Of a stretch of DNA of 10,113 nucleotides, positions 5,433 through 10,113 are shown one piece after another. Origin of the DNA: an uncultured Eubacteriales bacterium (GTDB taxonomy: Bacteria; Bacillota; Clostridia; Oscillospirales; Acutalibacteraceae); NCBI GenBank assembly GCA_900317215.1, contig ONFW01000172.1, forward strand, positions 1 through 10,113. The letters are read 5' to 3'. The position numbers and the translations under genes were made by a program. Under the pieces are notes generated by a model. That model worked only from the letters and a program-made list of their open reading frames with translations, did not search any database and was not told where the DNA came from. The stretch's first letter is position 1. Each line of letters opens with the position of its first letter.

Positions 5433-8400
5433 TATGCTATCACCGCCTTAGGATTCCATTCTGCAACGAAGGGATCGTTTCCGTTGAGCCCTGCGATAAA
5501 TGCGAATACATATTCGCCGTTATGCTTCTGATACATACCGATGAACGCCTTTCCGTTCGACTCGTCACCTGCGGAGAATATCCACCATTTCAGCTCATAC
5601 TTCACCTTGCCTGAGGCAGTAAGTCCGATCACCCTGTTGGTCAATGCGACCTCTCCGCCTCCGCTGATTTCTATGGTGCAGTTATCGCTCTCAAATTTGG
5701 GTCCCAGATTAAAGGAGCCTACAAAGCCCATTACGCTTTCACCGTCATAGCCTATCAGAGTGTTTGTATACGGTATCTCAAGCCCCAGCTTTATAGATGC
5801 CTGACCCAGCTCGGCCAGCTCAAGCAGCTTCAGCTTTGTAGAGAGCGAGATATACTTGTGTCCGAGGCTGAGAGACAATGTCGTATCCTCAAGGCTGAGA
5901 ATCGAAACATCACCGATGTATTTTTCTACGCCCGGCAAATACTCTGATACCTTCATTACAGAGATCTTGCAGCCGCCGACAAGAGTCATTCCTGCAACGC
6001 CCTGATCGGCAACATCAGTGATTCCGAGGGAGAAATCAGAGAAGGTTACGGGTACTCCGCTTATCGTGGTGTTGATATCAAAGTCCGCATATATCTTTGC
6101 GGTATCGAACTTACCGCCCTTCCAGCCAAGCTCAAGTCCCAGACCATTTCCGAGCATTGCGATATTGACCGCGAGCTTTATTGAATAATCGGCGTTCTGA
6201 GTATCTATTTTCAGTTCAAAATCATTAAGATTCGCATAGATGTCCATATTGCCGAACTTGAGGGGACTGTATAATTTATCATCGCTTGAAGCAGCCTTTA
6301 TCTCCACCTTGCAGTCAACAGCCTTTTCGGAGACGACAAGCGTTTCCTGATGACCGACATTGAATTCAAACAGCTTGTCAAGACTTGTAGCCTTAAGAAT
6401 CTGATCCTGCATCGGGAACTTTGATGTAAACTCGTTGAAGTTTACCTCCAATCTGTCAGGATAAAGTCTGATACCAGGGGTATTCAGTTCAAAAAGATTC
6501 TGCACGAGAAGACCCATGCCGGCATAAGCAGCATCTGTACGGAATTCATCCGAGCTCGGCGAGATACCGCTGTTCCTGTAAAGCGTGAGCTCGGATATGC
6601 TCGGAATAGTTATCATTGTACCCGTTTCCGACATCAGCATTGCAAAGGCATTAAGTCCCTGGGTATTCTTCTGATAACATACATAAGCATTACTTGCGCT
6701 GAGAACTATGCTCGAATCTGTGGCAAGGTTTCCTCTGAGCGAGACTCCGCCCGAGAACCCGAGCCAGTTATTCATTCTTACAAAGCCTGTCAGTCTTACT
6801 TCGTTATCGAAATGCATGACATTGCTTGCCTCAAAGACGTAATCGCCAAATCTTATCACGCTCGTCTTATTTGATGATACCACAAAGCCAGAGGTAAACA
6901 CACATCTCCTGCCGTTTACTGTTACTATCACGTCATATTCCCCGCAGGCTGTATCCGAGGGGATCGTGACCTTCCAGCTTGTATCGCTCTCATATTCGCA
7001 CTTGAGCTCATAGGACATGCCTGAGGTGATAGAGACAGTCAGCTCCGTATCCTTAACAAGACCCTGACCCAGCAGATGAATGATCTGATCCGAGGAGGAT
7101 CTATAAATGAGTCTTGTATCGAAGCCCGATACTGTAAGTCCGTTAAGCGGTATCTCATAATCCTCTCCCAGATCGTCTTCGTCAAGATCAGTCTGTGTAG
7201 GAGAGCCGTCGTTTATCGAATATTTCATAGTATCGGAGACCTTTGCGTCAGACTTATAGACAGCCATAGCCTTTCTGCTGACAAGCATGGTATCCTGCGC
7301 ATTATATGTCACCTTATATCTGTTTCTGCTTACTCCGTAAAGATACTGATAGAACGAGAGCAGAGCATTTGCATCGGAAACATATGTATAGCTGCCGCCG
7401 CCTGCATTTGAATATGCGCTGAGTACCTGTGAGTCTACATCGCTGCCAAGACCCATGGAGTATATGAGTATATCCTTTTCGGCGCACGCCTTCTTTATCT
7501 CTGAAAGGGTGCTGTCGCTGGGCATACTGTCCTGACCGTCTGACATGACGATGAGAACATTTAGTCCCTCTCCGGGGTTGACCCTGTTGATACCCTCATA
7601 AACACCGTCTCTTATATCGGTGCCGCCGTATGCGCCCATTTTGCTTATAGTATCTCTGAGGGTGTCTGCATCCGAGCCGAGAGGACAGCAGCATTTCTGT
7701 ATAATACTTGAATCGAAGGATACGATACCGACCCTGACATCGGACGAAAGATTATTGACAAATACATTAAGGGCGCTTTTGAGATTGCCTATCTTGTCAT
7801 AATCGCCCATACTGCCCGAATTATCGCAGACAAGAACGATATTGAATTTCTCGTCCTCGATCTTTTCCACAGTATAATCCTTGATAAGTACACCGCAGTC
7901 GTATATATCTATTGCCGACTTGAATTTTTCGGCGTTATCCGCTATGCTGTCATCGACAGCCACAACAAGGGAAACCTTGTCAAATTCGGACGCATCTACA
8001 GAAGCGATATTGATAGAGGCAGTTATCTGATTGACCTGAGCTGTAACATAGGAGCTGAACGCCTTTTGCTCTGAGGTACTGTCTGAGCTGCTGTAATTGC
8101 TCTCCGAATCGTACTCATAATCCACCAGTCCGACCCGCGGCTCTCCCGAGTCTCTGCGAACCATAGGCATGATGACGCTCTCGGGAGCCTCGCCCTCAGA
8201 GGGCTCACTGCTCTCCGGATACAGCTCGTTCATTATCTGATCTGCGAACAATCTGTCCTCATAGCTGAGATCCGTACCGAAGCCCGGACTCATCTCCTCT
8301 GCGCCCATGTTTTCTATGAGCTGATCGACATATCCGTCTATGCTCTTGAGACTCTCTGTATTGTTCTTGTCCTCAAGGATAGCATTGATAGCCGCCGCAG

Positions 8401-9568
8401 AGCTTGCATAGGCTTCGTCCTCACTGTTGCCTGCTGTGAGGAGAGCCTTTCTGATGTAATCATCATTTGAGGAGCCGCCGTTTTCGGTATAGTCGAGCCT
8501 TGCAAGCTCAAGATAGAGCTTTGAAGCCTCCTTTTCTCCGCCGCCCTCAGCAAGGGCAAGAAGCTGCGAACTTACCCAGGCCTTATACTGCTTGGGAGTG
8601 CTGATATCGGACTGCTCAAGCATGCTCTTGGCGCTGTCAACGACCTCTTGTTTTTCCCCGAAGTCGTTGCTGCTGTCCTGAGCTGATATCCAGTCATACA
8701 TACGGGTATTCCTGTTCTTTATCTTGTTGTTGATATCGCTCTCTGCCAACACGGAGCCCTTTATCTTGTTCATTCTGCACAGCTCGGCAAGTATCAGCAG
8801 TGAATGAGAATCCGTATATTTATTGCTCCTGTTGACTATTTCCTTATAATCCTCAGCAACAGTCAAAGCCTTAAGATAGCTCAGCTCCATTGTTGACGAC
8901 GAGAAAAGATAGGGAAAGCCCTCAAGGCAGGTCTTATACTTTTCAGCCGATTCCTTTGCCATTTCCTTGTACATTCCGGATTGATCCATAGCATCGACCT
9001 CGGAGTATAGCCTTGCCGCAGTCATTGCTTCCTCAGGGATCCCAAAAGCCTTTATATCCTTTAGAATAAGCTCGGTGAGCTTCTCATAGGTGCCGCTCCC
9101 CTTCATAAGAAGAGTCACCTCGTTATGCTCGGGAGCAATGCTATCCTTGTCAACAGCACTGTTTTTTTCAAGGTAGCTGTATATGCCGTCAGCCTGAGAA
9201 TAATTTTTTCTGACAGCCTCCATTCTCGCCCTTGCAAGCATATATCTGTCTGTAACGGGATACTCCAGGGCATACTCGTCAAGCAGCTTTTCTGCACCCG
9301 CAGTCTCGCCTCTTGATATCAGCGCAAAAGCCATATCGAGATAGCCCTTTTCCGATACCGTTTCAACGGGATAGGAATTCTCTGATACTGTTTCAGGCAG
9401 AGCCGAAAACGTGACATTCACCACAAGCACGGCAACGAGAGCCATGGGAACAAGCGCCACTGAGGAGGCTATCCATGTCCTTCGGTGCTTTTTGTTGAAC
9501 ACGGCAAGAAGAACAGCCGCAAGAAAAGCCGCCCCGAACAGTATCAGCACAACTGTTAATGCGTTCAT
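5432..9568 (-). CDS. Large membrane-anchored VWA/TPR-like surface protein
   Basis: 1378-residue protein, first gene of the cassette. Two membrane helices (about 3-23 and 33-53) flank a basic loop NKKHRR, which places the rest outside the cell. Residues about 70-450 are helical and TPR-like (for example ISRGETAGAEKLLDEYALEYP). An acidic, Ser-rich linker (about 450-500) leads to a beta segment (515-570) and a VWA domain (about 574-745). Its metal site is complete: Asp582, Ser584 and Ser586 in DNSGSMG, Thr650 in GGTD, and Asp677 in MSDGQDS. An Ig-like stretch follows (about 830-897), then about 480 beta-rich residues with no family I recognise. VWA domains of this type bind ligands through a divalent metal, so protein binding or adhesion is likely; the ligand is unknown. 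ATG at 9566-9568 has GGAAG 6 bases upstream, and the gene overlaps the next by one base. Bat-type VWA/TPR proteins are a distant analogy only. Confidence 0.9.
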   Translation of the reverse strand: MNALTVVLILFGAAFLAAVLLAVFNKKHRRTWIASSVALVPMALVAVLVVNVTFSALPETVSENSYPVETVSEKGYLDMAFALISRGETAGAEKLLDEYALEYPVTDRYMLARARMEAVRKNYSQADGIYSYLEKNSAVDKDSIAPEHNEVTLLMKGSGTYEKLTELILKDIKAFGIPEEAMTAARLYSEVDAMDQSGMYKEMAKESAEKYKTCLEGFPYLFSSSTMELSYLKALTVAEDYKEIVNRSNKYTDSHSLLILAELCRMNKIKGSVLAESDINNKIKNRNTRMYDWISAQDSSNDFGEKQEVVDSAKSMLEQSDISTPKQYKAWVSSQLLALAEGGGEKEASKLYLELARLDYTENGGSSNDDYIRKALLTAGNSEDEAYASSAAAINAILEDKNNTESLKSIDGYVDQLIENMGAEEMSPGFGTDLSYEDRLFADQIMNELYPESSEPSEGEAPESVIMPMVRRDSGEPRVGLVDYEYDSESNYSSSDSTSEQKAFSSYVTAQVNQITASINIASVDASEFDKVSLVVAVDDSIADNAEKFKSAIDIYDCGVLIKDYTVEKIEDEKFNIVLVCDNSGSMGDYDKIGNLKSALNVFVNNLSSDVRVGIVSFDSSIIQKCCCPLGSDADTLRDTISKMGAYGGTDIRDGVYEGINRVNPGEGLNVLIVMSDGQDSMPSDSTLSEIKKACAEKDILIYSMGLGSDVDSQVLSAYSNAGGGSYTYVSDANALLSFYQYLYGVSRNRYKVTYNAQDTMLVSRKAMAVYKSDAKVSDTMKYSINDGSPTQTDLDEDDLGEDYEIPLNGLTVSGFDTRLIYRSSSDQIIHLLGQGLVKDTELTVSITSGMSYELKCEYESDTSWKVTIPSDTACGEYDVIVTVNGRRCVFTSGFVVSSNKTSVIRFGDYVFEASNVMHFDNEVRLTGFVRMNNWLGFSGGVSLRGNLATDSSIVLSASNAYVCYQKNTQGLNAFAMLMSETGTMITIPSISELTLYRNSGISPSSDEFRTDAAYAGMGLLVQNLFELNTPGIRLYPDRLEVNFNEFTSKFPMQDQILKATSLDKLFEFNVGHQETLVVSEKAVDCKVEIKAASSDDKLYSPLKFGNMDIYANLNDFELKIDTQNADYSIKLAVNIAMLGNGLGLELGWKGGKFDTAKIYADFDINTTISGVPVTFSDFSLGITDVADQGVAGMTLVGGCKISVMKVSEYLPGVEKYIGDVSILSLEDTTLSLSLGHKYISLSTKLKLLELAELGQASIKLGLEIPYTNTLIGYDGESVMGFVGSFNLGPKFESDNCTIEISGGGEVALTNRVIGLTASGKVKYELKWWIFSAGDESNGKAFIGMYQKHNGEYVFAFIAGLNGNDPFVAEWNPKAVIA

Positions 9569-9657
9569 ACTATACTTCCTTTCTTTTTTATAATGGGCAT
9601 TACCCCGCCGCAGTGAAGCTCACAATTCACCCTCGGCAAAGAAACATATATATACTG

Positions 9658-9686
9658 ATTATAGCAAAACTGACAGCCTTTTTCAA
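9658..9686 (-). promoter_or_regulatory. Promoter of the VWA/Ig-like cassette
   Basis: Minus-strand -35 TTGAAA (9681-9686), 17-base spacer and perfect -10 TATAAT (9658-9663). Transcription would start near 9651, giving a leader of about 80 bases before the VWA gene. It lies just after the tuf terminator, so the cassette should be transcribed independently of tuf. Confidence 0.85.
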
Positions 9687-9719
9687 CATCTTTTATCCAC
9701 TTTATAAAAAATTACACGC

Positions 9720-9753
9720 AAAAAACCCCTTGTACGGAATAAGTACAAGGGGT
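9720..9753 (-). terminator. Rho-independent terminator of tuf
   Basis: An 11-bp perfect stem ACCCCTTGTAC / GTACAAGGGGT (9725-9735 and 9743-9753) with a 7-base loop, followed on the minus strand by six T residues (9725 down to 9720). It begins 26 bases after the tuf stop codon. Confidence 0.93.
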
Positions 9754-9779
9754 AAATTTTGTTCAACTAAGGTTGAGTA

Positions 9780-10113
9780 TTACTCGTAGATCTTAGCAAC
9801 AACGCCTGAACCTACAGTTCTGCCGCCCTCACGGATAGCGAAGCGGAGACCCTCTTCCATAGCGATAGGTGTGATAAGCTCAACATTCATGTCAACGTTA
9901 TCACCGGGCATGCACATCTCTGTGCCCTCGGGAAGGTTGATAACGCCTGTAACGTCTGTTGTTCTGAAATAGAACTGAGGACGATAGTTGTTGAAGAAGG
10001 GAGTATGACGGCCACCCTCGTCCTTGGTCAGTACGTATACATGACCCTGGAACTTTGTGTGAGGATGAACTGAGCCGGGCTTTGCAATAACCTGTCCACG
10101 CTCGATGCTCTTC
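9780..10113 (-). CDS. tuf: Elongation factor Tu, C-terminal part
   Basis: EF-Tu is the GTPase that delivers aminoacyl-tRNA to the ribosome. Only the last 110 residues are in the window; the GTPase domain and the start lie beyond base 10113. The segment is the end of domain II and domain III, recognised from SIERGQVIAKPGS, RHTPFFNNYRPQFYFRTTDVTG, MCMPGDNV, PIAMEEGLRFAIREGGRTVG and the terminal SGVVAKIYE. The gene stops with TAA at 9780-9782 and is followed by its own strong terminator, so it is the last gene of its transcript. Confidence 0.98.
   Translation of the reverse strand, partial: KSIERGQVIAKPGSVHPHTKFQGHVYVLTKDEGGRHTPFFNNYRPQFYFRTTDVTGVINLPEGTEMCMPGDNVDMNVELITPIAMEEGLRFAIREGGRTVGSGVVAKIYE

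Noticed and set aside
9569..9657. Leader before the VWA gene examined for a riboswitch or small gene
   Set aside because: Apart from the ribosome binding site and an AT repeat downstream of the -10 box, I see no conserved motif or credible open frame.

Overview
The window looks like chromosomal DNA from a Gram-positive Clostridia-type bacterium, most likely a Ruminococcus relative. The reasons are an EF-Tu C-terminus of Firmicutes type, the Firmicutes gene order rplS followed by lepB, strong AGGAGG-type ribosome binding sites, GTG starts and near-consensus sigma-A promoters. The genus is inferred and was not tested. All genes but one lie on the minus strand, so the biological reading order runs from high to low coordinates.

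Right end (9780-10113): the last 110 codons of tuf (EF-Tu domain III), closed by a strong terminator. A clear promoter (TTGAAA-N17-TATAAT) then starts a two-gene cassette that fills 3051-9568. The first gene encodes a 1378-residue protein with two N-terminal membrane segments, a helical TPR-like region, a von Willebrand factor A (VWA) domain with all five metal-binding (MIDAS) residues, and a large beta-rich C-terminal half that I do not recognise. The second gene overlaps the first by one base (TAATG). It encodes a 793-residue protein with a signal peptide, Ig-like/beta-sandwich ectodomains, three membrane segments, a Lys/Pro-rich linker and a Gln/Tyr/Pro-rich repeat tail predicted to be cytoplasmic. 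Together they look like a surface-exposed VWA sensor or adhesion module coupled to a membrane protein with a low-complexity cytoplasmic tail. I cannot assign a named system, and this pair is the best candidate here for something undescribed.

Centre (2257-3050): a divergent promoter region drives rplS leftward and a small three-helix membrane protein of unknown function rightward. A bidirectional terminator separates the latter from the convergent cassette.

Left end (1-2256): rplS (ribosomal protein L19), a hairpin terminator, then three consecutive genes of the signal peptidase I (S26) family. The first of these in reading order has lost the catalytic Ser, the catalytic Lys and most of the GDNR...DSR signature, so it appears to be a pseudoenzyme. 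The next two have intact Ser/Lys dyads, and the last runs off the window. No convincing promoter lies between the rplS terminator and this cluster, so it may be transcribed by readthrough from rplS.
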